Numbered from the stretch's first letter, positions 15,992-24,263 are shown. The stretch is 64,000 nucleotides of DNA from Aquimarina spongiae (GCF_900141785.1 NZ_FQYP01000007.1:186001-250000); one strand, 5' to 3'. The notes: generated from the letters alone by a model not told the origin. Numbers and translations are program-made.

Positions 15992-16696
15992 ATGATAGCA
16001 ACCGCATTCATATTAGGCCTTTTAGGAAGTTTTCATTGTATCGGAATGTGCGGCCCTATTGCTTTTATGCTACCTGTGCATAGATCCAATGCAACGCAAA
16101 AACTATTTCAGATTTCTTTGTATCATCTGGGGAGGTTACTGGCTTATGGTATGATTGGTTTTTTCTTCGGATTAGTGGGACGAAGCTTGCATATTTTTGA
16201 CATCCAACAAGGAATCTCTATTGCTATGGGAATATTAATGATTGCTGTTGTGGTACTTCCAATAAACCCTTCGAGAAAATATGAGTTTGCAAAACCTATT
16301 TATAAAATCATCGGTAGGGTAAAAAGTGGATTGGGAAAAGCACTGCAAAAAAAGACTCCCGACACCTTCTTGACCATAGGATTCTTAAACGGATTTTTAC
16401 CTTGTGGATTAGTATACATGGCAGTTTTTGGGGCGATTGCTTCTACCCATGTTTTTGAATCCAGCTTGTATATGTTGATGTTTGGGTTAGGGACTGTTCC
16501 GCTTATGACCATAACGGTATATGCTGGGAATTTTACTTCAGAAAAACTGAACAGATACATTCAAAAAGCAATACCGATAGTTATCGTTACCATTGGTGTA
16601 CTCTTTATCCTTAGAGGTATGGGATTAGGTATTCCTTATCTTTCTCCAAAACCAGTTACTGAAATCGTTTCGGCAAATTTGGAATGCCACAGGTAA
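15992..16696 (+). CDS. SafE/TauE-like membrane protein of the cco operon
   Basis: A 234-residue polytopic membrane protein (about six helices) of the sulfite exporter TauE/SafE (DsbD-transmembrane-like) family commonly found at the end of cco operons. The conserved opening has HCIGMCGP with two cysteines. A repeat-like second half carries GFLNGFLPCGLVY with a further cysteine and proline. Such proteins are proposed to help copper handling or thiol transfer to cbb3 oxidase; export of sulfite is not implied. It starts directly at the ccoH stop and ends 6 bp before the convergent rhodanese gene. Confidence 0.82.
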   Translation: MIATAFILGLLGSFHCIGMCGPIAFMLPVHRSNATQKLFQISLYHLGRLLAYGMIGFFFGLVGRSLHIFDIQQGISIAMGILMIAVVVLPINPSRKYEFAKPIYKIIGRVKSGLGKALQKKTPDTFLTIGFLNGFLPCGLVYMAVFGAIASTHVFESSLYMLMFGLGTVPLMTITVYAGNFTSEKLNRYIQKAIPIVIVTIGVLFILRGMGLGIPYLSPKPVTEIVSANLECHR

Positions 16697-16702
16697 AAAA
16701 TA

Positions 16703-17062
16703 CTATCTATTCCAGGCAACATAACCTCCTTTTAGGTCATACACTTTGGTAAAACCCATTTTTATAAGTCTTCTAGATGCCATTTTGCTTCTACCTCCAG
16801 AATGGCAATAAATGTAAACAGGTTGCTCTTTGTCCAATTGGTTAAAACTTTGATCAAATGCGATTTTCTTATAAAAATCAATGTTAATCGCACCCTGGAT
16901 ATGACTGCCGTTGTATTCTCTAGGTGTGCGCACATCTACCAGTTGAACCTTACCTTGATTAACGGCTTGTTTAAATGCGGCAACATCTAATACTTCAATT
17001 TTATTGGTACCTTGAGTTTGAAATAGCGATAGTAACCCTGAAAACAACATAAATAACCTCAT
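16703..17062 (-). CDS. Single-domain rhodanese, exported or membrane-anchored
   Basis: A 119-residue protein with a short hydrophobic N-terminus (MRLFMLFSGLLSLF), which may be a signal peptide, followed by a complete rhodanese domain. The domain has VDVRTPREY and the active-site Cys loop YCHSGGRSKMASR. It transfers sulfane sulfur or acts on thiosulfate in the periplasm. It has its own promoter with a Crp/Fnr-like box (one mismatch) at 17121-17132 and converges on the cco operon. Confidence 0.85.
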   Translation of the reverse strand: MRLFMLFSGLLSLFQTQGTNKIEVLDVAAFKQAVNQGKVQLVDVRTPREYNGSHIQGAINIDFYKKIAFDQSFNQLDKEQPVYIYCHSGGRSKMASRRLIKMGFTKVYDLKGGYVAWNR

Positions 17063-17089
17063 AATAATGCATAAAGATTTTTCTCTCTA

Positions 17090-17132
17090 CAAAAATATGA
17101 GGTTAGCTTCTTAATGTTTGTAACAAAAGTCA
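17090..17132 (-). promoter_or_regulatory. Weaker Crp/Fnr-like operator and promoter for rhodanese
   Basis: The box TAACAAAAGTCA (17121-17132) differs from the consensus at one core base. The minus-strand -10 TAttTTTG is at 17090-17097. The spacing from centre to TTTG is again 33.5 bp and from centre to ATG 64.5 bp, which supports the site despite the mismatch. Confidence 0.5.
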
Positions 17133-17163
17133 CAATCAACTGGATTACAATTTTGAAGGCTAT

Positions 17164-18525
17164 TTACACTGTCATAGAAAACAACTGTGTTTCTGGCTGA
17201 TTACGTTGTAGTCTTAAATCAAAAGCCATGCAGATATTACGAACAAAAGGTCTTCCTTTTTCTAATATTTTAATTTTTGAGCCTGAAATTTCTACCAGAT
17301 CATCCAGCTCCATTTCGCTTAACTTACCCAGAACCTCTGGTAATTCTTCAACATATAGATCCTCACTGCATTCTGTTTCAAAATGACACATTAAATTCAA
17401 TATATGCTGTCTAATAATCTGGTCTTCCTGATTCAGAATATGACCCCGAAACACCGGAATAATGCCTTCGCCTACCAGATGCTGATATTCTTCGATATTC
17501 TTTACATTTTGGGCAAAACCATACCAGCTATCGCTTATAGAAGACACTCCCAAACCAATCATTAGTTGTGTTTTTGAAGCGGTATACCCCATAAAATTTC
17601 GATGCAGAGTTTCATTCTCCATAGATTGATATAAGGAATCACTTTGCACAGCAAAATGATCCATTCCGATCTCTACATATCCGGCATCAGATAACATCTC
17701 TTTCCCCATCTCATACTGCCTTCTTTTTTCTTCCCCTTTGGGTAAATCTTGCTCATTATAGCCGCGTTGTCCATTTCCTTTTTGCCAGGGTACATGGGCA
17801 TAACTGTAGAACGCCAATCGATCCGGAAGTAATTCTTTTGTTTTTGCAATGGTAGCTTTTACCGATTCTTCCGTTTGAAAAGGCAATCCAAAAATAATAT
17901 CATGACTAACCGAAGTATACCCAATTTCTCGAGCAGCTTCAGTAACCTTTTTTACATCTGCAAAGGATTGTTGTCGATGAATTGCTTTTTGAACGGTTTC
18001 ATTATAATCCTGAACCCCAAAACTCACTCTTCTGAAACCAACATCATAAAGCGCTTGCAAATGATCGTAAGTTGTATTGTTGGGATGACCTTCAAAACTA
18101 AACTCGCAATCCTCGGCTTTTTCGGCATGCCAAAAAATTCCATTGATTAAGTATTGTAAATTTTCGGGAGAAAAGAAGGTAGGTGTACCCCCTCCCAAAT
18201 GTAACTCTTTGATCTTGGGTTTCGAATCAAAAAGAGCAAGGTATAATTGCCATTCTTTTAAAACTGATCGAATATAGGGCACCTCTACTTCATGCCTTTT
18301 GGTGATCCGTTTATGACATCCACAAAATGTGCACATACTTTCACAAAATGGCAAGTGAATGTATAGACTAATCCCTTCTGTACTATTGCTTTCTTTAAAA
18401 GCTTGTTGTACGGATTGTGTCCAACCCTTTAAAGAAAATGTATTCATATCCCAATAGGGAACCGTAGGGTAACTTGTATATCTAGGTCCCGGGATGTTGT
18501 ATTTGGTAACCAAACTTGTGCACAT
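17164..18525 (-). CDS. hemN: Oxygen-independent coproporphyrinogen III oxidase
   Basis: A 453-residue radical-SAM enzyme that decarboxylates coproporphyrinogen III without oxygen, feeding haem to the cbb3 oxidase. The opening (KYNIPGPRYTSYPT) is typical of HemN. The cluster motif is CESMCTFCGC, with GGGTPTF following and FGLPFQTEES later. The C-terminal HemN domain is complete. It lies 16 bp downstream of the Usp gene 18542-19381 and has no box of its own, so it is probably transcribed from the Crp/Fnr-like promoter at 19404-19446. This fits the known Fnr-type control of hemN in other bacteria. Confidence 0.95.
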   Translation of the reverse strand: MCTSLVTKYNIPGPRYTSYPTVPYWDMNTFSLKGWTQSVQQAFKESNSTEGISLYIHLPFCESMCTFCGCHKRITKRHEVEVPYIRSVLKEWQLYLALFDSKPKIKELHLGGGTPTFFSPENLQYLINGIFWHAEKAEDCEFSFEGHPNNTTYDHLQALYDVGFRRVSFGVQDYNETVQKAIHRQQSFADVKKVTEAAREIGYTSVSHDIIFGLPFQTEESVKATIAKTKELLPDRLAFYSYAHVPWQKGNGQRGYNEQDLPKGEEKRRQYEMGKEMLSDAGYVEIGMDHFAVQSDSLYQSMENETLHRNFMGYTASKTQLMIGLGVSSISDSWYGFAQNVKNIEEYQHLVGEGIIPVFRGHILNQEDQIIRQHILNLMCHFETECSEDLYVEELPEVLGKLSEMELDDLVEISGSKIKILEKGRPFVRNICMAFDLRLQRNQPETQLFSMTV

Positions 18526-18541
18526 ACTATTTTTGTTTGTA

Positions 18542-19381
18542 TTATTCGTGAAGTACTAAAAACGGAACATCAGTGTGATAGCTGATCGTTTCGACAGTAG
18601 GATGAAATAAAATACGTTGAAAAAGATTCAGATTCTTTGCAATCATGGTGATCATATCTATATTCCTACTTTCTACAAAACATTGAACAGCTTCTTCAAT
18701 TTTGGTGTTCGAAAGAAAATGAAAACTATGTTCTATGGAATCGTTAAGATGATCATCCAATAAGTCTTTGTTCTTTTTTTGCAGCTCTGAAAGCTCTTTT
18801 TCCTTTTTAGAAACATGTAATACTCTTAAAGCAGCATTATTTGTAGAAAGAATATTCGTAATCGTATTTAAGATTTTGCTTTTATATTGCTGATTATAGT
18901 CGGTAGGAAAAGCAATTTCTTTGGGTTTTTGATATCTCGCTTTTTCTGGAATTGCCAATACCGGACATTTCACCTTTGTAATCACATCACCAGTATTACT
19001 CCCAACGGTCATTTCTTTTAATCCTGACGCTCCTTTGGTACCCATTACAATGTAATCGATTTCCTTATCGACAATCTGCTTTCGTATAGCGTCAATAAAG
19101 AAATGATGTTCATACACAGTAAAGAAACGATGTTTCGTATTTAATGGCAGTTTTTCAATACGACCCAACAATACCTGCATTTGTTGCTTGTCGTTTTGAG
19201 TCACCTGGTCTACCACTGTCTCTCCCGAATCTAAGAAACTACCTTGACCAATAATCTCATCATAGGGCGAAACATGTAATAAATAGAAACTACATGTGAT
19301 CTTATTAAAAAATGATAATGCATACGCAATAGCATTCCACGAGTTTTCTGAAAAATCTGTAGGAATCAGGATATTTTTCAT
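18542..19381 (-). CDS. Universal stress protein, tandem Usp domains
   Basis: A 279-residue two-domain Usp, paralogous to the cluster at 3224-6761 (opening NILIPTDFSENSWNA). The nucleotide-binding loop is IVMGTKGASGLKEMTVGSNTGDV. The second domain is degenerate at the loop. It is the first gene of a two-gene operon with hemN, which ties this Usp directly to microaerobic haem synthesis. Confidence 0.88.
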   Translation of the reverse strand: MKNILIPTDFSENSWNAIAYALSFFNKITCSFYLLHVSPYDEIIGQGSFLDSGETVVDQVTQNDKQQMQVLLGRIEKLPLNTKHRFFTVYEHHFFIDAIRKQIVDKEIDYIVMGTKGASGLKEMTVGSNTGDVITKVKCPVLAIPEKARYQKPKEIAFPTDYNQQYKSKILNTITNILSTNNAALRVLHVSKKEKELSELQKKNKDLLDDHLNDSIEHSFHFLSNTKIEEAVQCFVESRNIDMITMIAKNLNLFQRILFHPTVETISYHTDVPFLVLHE

Positions 19382-19403
19382 GTCTAATACGTTGTAATGA
19401 AAA

Positions 19404-19446
19404 CAAATGTATCAGAACGGGAAAACTAAAAGTATGACAAAAATCA
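19404..19446 (-). promoter_or_regulatory. Crp/Fnr-like operator and promoter for usp-hemN
   Basis: The box TGACAAAAATCA is at 19435-19446, with a perfect minus-strand -10 TAcaTTTG at 19404-19411. The centre to TTTG spacing is 33.5 bp and the centre to ATG (19381) distance is 59.5 bp. Confidence 0.72.
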
Positions 19447-19458
19447 GTTTAGGTGATT

Positions 19459-20517
19459 TTATTCTACCATTTGTAAACCGGATAAGTCAAGAATCCTAAT
19501 ATTACGGCCTTCAATTTCGATGAGTCCGTCTTTCTTAAAACTAGACAATGTGCGGATCAGACTTTCTGTAGCAATACCAGCTACGCTGGCAAGATCGTGT
19601 CTCGAAATCTTTATGTTATCTTCTGCTTTTTTATTAAGAACTTCGGCAAACTGTAAAATGGTTTGCGCTGTTTTTTTACGTACAGAACTATAGGCCATTT
19701 GCAGTAATTGCTCCTTAATTTCCGAAAGATTATCGGTAAGAAGTTCCATCAACTCCAAGGAAATATTTTTGCTTTTCTCGAGAATGTCTTTTAGCTTACT
19801 TTTGGAAATTCCTGCCAATTCTACTTCTTCGACTGCAGTGGCAGATTCCTGATAAGGAACGTTATCCACAAATGAAGTAAATCCTAAGAAGTCATCGGCT
19901 TTATACAATGCAGTAATTAGCTCTTTACCGTTTTCATCCATTTTGTGAGATTTTATCACTCCTTTTAGGATCAAATAGATGGTATTGGAGTGCTCTCCTT
20001 CTTTATAAATACTCTCTCCCTTTTTACAAGTCGAAATTTCCCCATAATCATCGAAGAAGTTTTTGAGTTCATTCAAATTTCTTAATCCATCATCTTTCTG
20101 CTGTACCTCTTTGGGTGCGGATTGCTCTTCGATAATATTTGCAATAATTTGGGCCTTGGCCAACCGACTTTCGATAGCGCTCAACAACTCCTCTTCTTCA
20201 AAAGGTTTGGTCAAATAATCATCGGCTCCCAAATCCATCCCCTTTCTGATCTCTTTGTGCTCGGTCTTGGCCGATAAAAAGATAAAAGGAATCTGGTTAG
20301 TACCCGAATCAAAAGATAATGCCTCCAAAACCCCATATCCATCTACCTCTGGCATCATAATATCACAAACAATAATGTCTGGTTTTTCCTTTTTTGCCTT
20401 TTCTATCCCTATTTTGCCATTAGGAGCACAAATCACATCATAATCAGAAAGCTCAAGGAGTTCTGCCGTGTTTTCCCTTAGTACTGTATCGTCTTCAATT
20501 AATAAAATCGTTTTCAC
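19459..20517 (-). CDS. Response regulator receiver domain fused to a Crp/Fnr-type regulator
   Basis: About 352 residues when started at the GTG at 20517 (KTILLIEDD follows). An ATG 12 codons earlier at 20553 is possible but adds an untypical leader. Receiver domain 1-120 has acidic DD at 9-10, phosphoacceptor Asp52 in CDIMMPEVDG and Lys in LTKPF. A linker leads to a cNMP-fold domain (GESIYKEGEHSNTIYLILKGV) and a Crp helix-turn-helix (HDLASVAGIATESLIRTLSSF). The recognition helix keeps the Glu and Arg that read TGA half-sites in Crp/Fnr proteins. There is no Fnr-style cysteine cluster, so the input is probably phosphorylation by the adjacent kinase. It is the likely master regulator of the TGAY-N4-RTCA boxes. 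Confidence 0.9.
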   Translation of the reverse strand: MKTILLIEDDTVLRENTAELLELSDYDVICAPNGKIGIEKAKKEKPDIIVCDIMMPEVDGYGVLEALSFDSGTNQIPFIFLSAKTEHKEIRKGMDLGADDYLTKPFEEEELLSAIESRLAKAQIIANIIEEQSAPKEVQQKDDGLRNLNELKNFFDDYGEISTCKKGESIYKEGEHSNTIYLILKGVIKSHKMDENGKELITALYKADDFLGFTSFVDNVPYQESATAVEEVELAGISKSKLKDILEKSKNISLELMELLTDNLSEIKEQLLQMAYSSVRKKTAQTILQFAEVLNKKAEDNIKISRHDLASVAGIATESLIRTLSSFKKDGLIEIEGRNIRILDLSGLQMVE

Positions 20518-20568
20518 TGATATCGATTTTGGTTGTTTATAAAATTGAGGCAATAAACATTGGTTTGG

Positions 20569-21792
20569 TTATGGTTGGATCGGTATTTCTACAGTAAAAG
20601 TAGAACCTACTCCCTCTTTACTCGTAAAAGTAAGAGTGCCTCCTAAGTTTTCTAAATGATTTTTTGCAATGTTTAATCCAATTCCTGTACCTTGATTGAG
20701 CAACGCATTTTCTGCTCTGAAATATCGTTTAAAAATGAACTCCTGTTCTTTTTCGGGAATTCCTATACCCTGATCTGAAATTTTGAATACGATCTTATCA
20801 TCTTCAAAACTAACCTCTACATCTATGATTGTATGTTCCCCAGAGTACTTTACGGCATTATGGATTAAGTTAGACAACACCAACTCAAGAATTTTCTCAT
20901 CAAAATCAACGATATACTCATCGATATCTTTGGGATAGTTGATGCGTTGTCCATCTTTTAGTGACATGTTGGCGTTATATACCACCTCATTTACCACCTT
21001 ACTTAACGGAAACTTGCTGAACTTGTAGGTTACCTTGCCGGTTTCTAAACGTTCTATAGATAAGAAGTCACTTAGAATGTTATCCAGATACTTTACTTTA
21101 TTCTTAATGGTTTTAAGGTGCTTTTCCCTTTTATCCTGTTGCTCGCCTTTGGTATATTTCCCCACAAGGGTAGCCGAGGTAAGAATACCCCCTAAGGGTG
21201 TTTTAAATTCGTGTGATACTAATGACAGAAACTTTGTTTTTAACTCATTAAGATCTCGTTCTTTTTTCAAGGATTCTTTGGCCTTTGCTTCTGCTTCTTT
21301 TCGAAGTTTTACTTCTTCCTTAAGTTCTTGAATTGATTGATGGAGTTCTTCGGTACGTTCTTCTATTTTTTGTTCTAGTTCACTGTTGAGTTCGCGAATT
21401 CTGCGTTCCTGTTCCTTGCGTTCGGTAATATCTATTACCAAAGCCATAACGTAATTGTTATCGTAGATAGAAAAAGGATTAAGTCCCGCTTCTAGAGGGA
21501 ATTCACTTCCATCTTTCCGTACGCCATAAATATCCCTCCCTCTGCCCATATGCCTCTTTTCGGCATTATTCACAAAGCTCTTAAAATGAGCACCGTGATT
21601 ATGGTGATAGTTCTGAGGAATGAGCACATTCAGAGGTTTTCCAATAAGTTCTCCTTGATCATATCCAAATATGTCATTGGCAGAACCATTGGTGGCTACT
21701 ATGATCTGTTCTTTATTAACGACAATTATTCCTTCTGAAACTGCTTCGGAGAGAATTTTAAAAACATTATCCTGTTTTTCAAATACCTTCAT
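20569..21792 (-). CDS. FixL-like PAS sensor histidine kinase (putative haem oxygen sensor)
   Basis: A 407-residue cytosolic kinase without membrane helices. It has a PAS domain (about 10-125), a coiled coil (about 125-185), an H-box with His194 (LVSHEFKTPL), and an HATPase domain with N- and G-boxes (NLIHNAVKYSG, DQGIGIP, GTGIGLNIAK). His66 and Arg86 of the PAS domain align with the haem ligand His200 and oxygen-contacting Arg220 of Bradyrhizobium FixL with the same 20-residue spacing, and the flanking MGRGR-x3-G-x-RKDGSEFP stretch also matches. It therefore may sense oxygen through haem. It precedes the receiver-Crp gene in the same operon. The Crp/Fnr-like box at 21829-21840 implies feedback control. 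Confidence 0.88.
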   Translation of the reverse strand: MKVFEKQDNVFKILSEAVSEGIIVVNKEQIIVATNGSANDIFGYDQGELIGKPLNVLIPQNYHHNHGAHFKSFVNNAEKRHMGRGRDIYGVRKDGSEFPLEAGLNPFSIYDNNYVMALVIDITERKEQERRIRELNSELEQKIEERTEELHQSIQELKEEVKLRKEAEAKAKESLKKERDLNELKTKFLSLVSHEFKTPLGGILTSATLVGKYTKGEQQDKREKHLKTIKNKVKYLDNILSDFLSIERLETGKVTYKFSKFPLSKVVNEVVYNANMSLKDGQRINYPKDIDEYIVDFDEKILELVLSNLIHNAVKYSGEHTIIDVEVSFEDDKIVFKISDQGIGIPEKEQEFIFKRYFRAENALLNQGTGIGLNIAKNHLENLGGTLTFTSKEGVGSTFTVEIPIQP

Positions 21793-21796
21793 AATT

Positions 21797-21871
21797 CAAA
21801 TGTACGCATTTATACTATTTCCAATTACTGACGGATGTCATAAAAAAATCCCAAAGCGCCTTGTAATTTTA
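21797..21871. promoter_or_regulatory. Divergent Crp/Fnr-like operator with two promoters
   Basis: A single box TGACGGATGTCA (21829-21840) serves two directions. Plus strand: -10 TAatTTTA at 21864-21871, centre to TTTA 33.5 bp, ATG at 21899. Minus strand: -10 TAcaTTTG at 21797-21804, spacing 34.5 bp, for the kinase gene. The kinase ATG (21792) lies only four bases after this -10, so that transcript may be leaderless or weakly used. Confidence 0.65.
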
Positions 21872-21898
21872 TCAAATAACTCATAAAAATAACATACT

Positions 21899-22303
21899 AT
21901 GGATACTACTCAAAATATAGGATTGGCATTTTATCAAAACCTTGGAAAACTATTCTATGCCATTGCAGCTTCAGACAAAGTAGTTCGCAAATCTGAATAT
22001 AATTCTTTACGAAAAATTGTAAAATCAAAATGGTTGCAAGTAGATGACATAGTGGACGAATTTGGAGCAGATGCTGCGTTTCAGATTGAAATTGTTTTTG
22101 ACTGGATGGATTATGAAACCCCTTCTGCAGAACCTTGCTTTCAGGAATTTGAATCCTTTTATACAGATCATAAATCTCATTTTACCAAAAGTATCAAAGG
22201 ACTGATCTGGGAAACGGCTAATAGTATTGCCGACGCTTTTTCTGGCAAAAACAAATCCGAACTCATGATGCTAGGAAGATTGAAACTAATACTGGAAAAC
22301 TGA
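21899..22303 (+). CDS. TerB-like helical protein of unknown function
   Basis: A 134-residue soluble, largely helical protein. The segment LGKLFYAIAASDKVVRKSEYNSLRKIV resembles the first helical pair of TerB-fold (tellurite-resistance-like) proteins, with acidic residues that in TerB bind metal, but the match is by eye. It is transcribed divergently from the sensor kinase from a shared Crp/Fnr-like box. Its TGA stop forms the start of the next box (22301-22312). Confidence 0.5.
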   Translation: MDTTQNIGLAFYQNLGKLFYAIAASDKVVRKSEYNSLRKIVKSKWLQVDDIVDEFGADAAFQIEIVFDWMDYETPSAEPCFQEFESFYTDHKSHFTKSIKGLIWETANSIADAFSGKNKSELMMLGRLKLILEN

Positions 22304-22343
22304 CATTTATCATATTTTAAGAATGCACTACACTATAATTTTA
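22301..22343 (+). promoter_or_regulatory. Crp/Fnr-like operator and promoter for the 94-residue membrane protein
   Basis: The box TGACATTTATCA (22301-22312) begins with the TGA stop codon of the preceding gene. The -10 TAatTTTA is at 22336-22343. The centre to TTTA spacing is 33.5 bp and the centre to ATG (22368) distance is 61.5 bp. Confidence 0.7.
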
Positions 22344-22367
22344 CCTCATCATTAAAAAGCTAATATT

Positions 22368-22652
22368 ATGACACTATATGCAAAAATAAACGCCGATTTT
22401 ACCGAAAATTATACAGGATATTCTGCTTTGGCTATTATTGTTTCTACCTGCTTAGGTTCTATCGCTATTATGACTACATTAATGAATGGTAACGCTCCCC
22501 TACAAATGTTTCTGGTCTTTCTAAGTGTTGTTGTTTGTAGTGCGCATAATGCAGCTATTCTTACGGTTCAAAAACCTAAATTGGTTCTGGATCTTTTGAT
22601 CACAAGTCTGGTGGTTAATAGTTTAATCATCATAGGAAACGGGCTTTTTTAA
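22368..22652 (+). CDS. Small membrane protein with three predicted helices
   Basis: A 94-residue protein with hydrophobic segments at about residues 18-38, 44-64 and 72-93 and almost no charged loops. I recognise no family. It has its own Crp/Fnr-like promoter and a rho-independent terminator directly behind it (22676-22716), so it is a one-gene unit of the proposed low-oxygen regulon. Confidence 0.6.
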   Translation: MTLYAKINADFTENYTGYSALAIIVSTCLGSIAIMTTLMNGNAPLQMFLVFLSVVVCSAHNAAILTVQKPKLVLDLLITSLVVNSLIIIGNGLF

Positions 22653-22675
22653 CTACACTACATATTATGTTCGTC

Positions 22676-22716
22676 AAAGGTGAGTTCTTTAAAAAGGCTC
22701 ACCTTTTCTTTTTATC
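22676..22716 (+). terminator. Rho-independent terminator
   Basis: Inverted repeat AAAGGTGAG / CTCACCTTT (22677-22685 and 22698-22706) followed by a T-rich run, behind the 94-residue membrane protein gene. Confidence 0.7.
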
Positions 22717-22736
22717 TCTTAGACCTATCGATGAAC

Positions 22737-22779
22737 TGATCAATATCATATTTTTTTGGTTCATTCTCATTTATATTTA
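22737..22779 (+). promoter_or_regulatory. Crp/Fnr-like operator and promoter for the ClbS/DfsB-like operon
   Basis: The box TGATCAATATCA is at 22737-22748, with the -10 TAtaTTTA at 22772-22779. The centre to TTTA spacing is 33.5 bp and the centre to ATG (22801) distance is 58.5 bp. The in-frame ATG-like codon at 22756 lies inside the promoter and is not the start. Confidence 0.68.
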
Positions 22780-22800
22780 TATCCATATAAACGATTAAAA

Positions 22801-23298
22801 ATGCCCAGACCAAAGACCAAAGAAGAATTAATCACCCTAAGTAATGACAACTACAAAAAACTTTTGGCGTATATCCGTTCGATGACTCCCGATGAATTAC
22901 ATACCGAATTCCCTAAAGGATACTTAAACAGAAATGTTCGAGACGTATTGGCTCATCTTCATCATTGGCATTTGATGATGTTGGAATGGTACAAGGTAGG
23001 GATGACCGGAAAAAAACCAGATATGCCCGCAAAGGGATATACCTGGAAAATGACTCCTGATCTGAATAGAGAGATTTGGAAGAAGTATCAAAATGAAGAT
23101 CTGGAAATGGTCATGACAATGTTTGAAAAATCCTTTGCCGCTTTACAAAAAGTGATACATACCCACACCGAAGAAGAGTTATTCGAAAAACGAAAATACA
23201 AATGGACAGGAACCACATCGTTGGCGTCATATCTTATTTCGGCTACATCCAGTCATTATGACTGGGCATACAAACTCATCAAAAAATGTAAAAAATAA
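22801..23298 (+). CDS. ClbS/DfsB family four-helix bundle protein
   Basis: A 165-residue cytosolic protein of the ClbS/DfsB (DUF1706) family within the DinB-like fold. The opening MPRPKTKEELITLSNDNYKKLL is typical, and HLHHWHLMMLEWY and SATSSHYDWAYK carry the conserved His and Tyr/Trp positions. ClbS protects colibactin producers; most homologues have unknown roles. The start is set at 22801 because the upstream extension lies in the promoter. It is co-transcribed with the lipoprotein gene 7 bp downstream. Confidence 0.85.
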   Translation: MPRPKTKEELITLSNDNYKKLLAYIRSMTPDELHTEFPKGYLNRNVRDVLAHLHHWHLMMLEWYKVGMTGKKPDMPAKGYTWKMTPDLNREIWKKYQNEDLEMVMTMFEKSFAALQKVIHTHTEEELFEKRKYKWTGTTSLASYLISATSSHYDWAYKLIKKCKK

Positions 23299-23305
23299 AG
23301 ATCTT

Positions 23306-24202
23306 ATGAAAACTCTAATTGCTTGCCTTATTGTACTAAGTGTTTTGGCCTGTAAAAAAAATACATCCTCAGAACAGGTGGTTAATATAAACACCGAAAG
23401 TGAATCACAACACAAAAGTGAAGATCAAAAAGCAGAGGATTCTTTGGTCGTTTTTTCAGAAAAAAACCTGGAAAAAAATCAAGAAAACACAACATCTATC
23501 AAAAGAGAACAACTGATCAAAGCCAAAGATGATAAATCTCAACTACAAGAATTGGTAGTCTCCAAAAAGTTGTACAAAGAAGATGATTTGTATATTATCG
23601 ACTATCAATACCCTTATCTCAATGAAACTATAGATCCTGGTTACTCAGCGTTCAATAGTTACATAAAAGAGAATTATTTGGATATCGAAAAAACCCAAAA
23701 TCAAATCCTTGAAGATAAAGAGCTCCTGTGTGACACTTTAAAAATTAAAAAATTCAGGGATAAAAGGATTATTGACTATAAAATATACAATGCCAAAAAT
23801 GACCTGATCAGTGTTGTTTTATATAAGGAGAACTATTACTCTGGGATGAAGCATTCTACCTACCTTTTTGATTGTATTAATTTTGATCTCAACAATCATA
23901 ACTTTGTTTATTTCGATACTTTTTTTGAAACCGGGTCTGAAGAAGAAGTATATACCATCATCAATGCTATAATCAAAGAAAGTATTAATTCTGGAGAGCT
24001 ATATTACGACTGTTGGGAATTATCCAAAGGGGATTTTCAGGTGTATAAAAACAATTTTGTGATTGATGACGATATGATCAAATTCTATTTTGACGATTGT
24101 ATCATCTGCCCCTCTTATACGGGCACCTATTTCATAGAAATCCCTACAACCAAAATCATGCATTTACTTAAAAAATACAATGCCCCTCCAGAAGTGAGTT
24201 AA
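23306..24202 (+). CDS. Lipoprotein with DUF3298/PdaC-like domain
   Basis: About 298 residues, starting at the ATG at 23306 (MKTLIACLIVLSVLACKKN). It has a lipobox (LSVLAC) with lipidated Cys at 16, then a charged linker rich in Glu, Lys and Ser (about 20-85). The folded C-terminal part (about 95-298) has the DUF3298-like pattern: YPYLNE-x2-DPGYSAFNSYI, then FDTFFETGS and PSYTGTYFIEIP. Related domains occur in PdaC deacetylase and RsiV anti-sigma factors, but no catalytic domain is present. It is second in the operon with the ClbS-like gene. Confidence 0.72.
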   Translation: MKTLIACLIVLSVLACKKNTSSEQVVNINTESESQHKSEDQKAEDSLVVFSEKNLEKNQENTTSIKREQLIKAKDDKSQLQELVVSKKLYKEDDLYIIDYQYPYLNETIDPGYSAFNSYIKENYLDIEKTQNQILEDKELLCDTLKIKKFRDKRIIDYKIYNAKNDLISVVLYKENYYSGMKHSTYLFDCINFDLNNHNFVYFDTFFETGSEEEVYTIINAIIKESINSGELYYDCWELSKGDFQVYKNNFVIDDDMIKFYFDDCIICPSYTGTYFIEIPTTKIMHLLKKYNAPPEVS

Positions 24203-24263
24203 TCACGGTATCGTTGATCATTTATCAAATCAATGTACTACCTTAGCCATAAAAATACAGCTT

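Noticed and set aside
24214..24228. TTGAT-CATTT-ATCAA palindrome upstream of thioredoxin
   Set aside because: The spacer is five bases rather than four, and no -10 element lies at the shared 33.5-bp offset; it may be chance.
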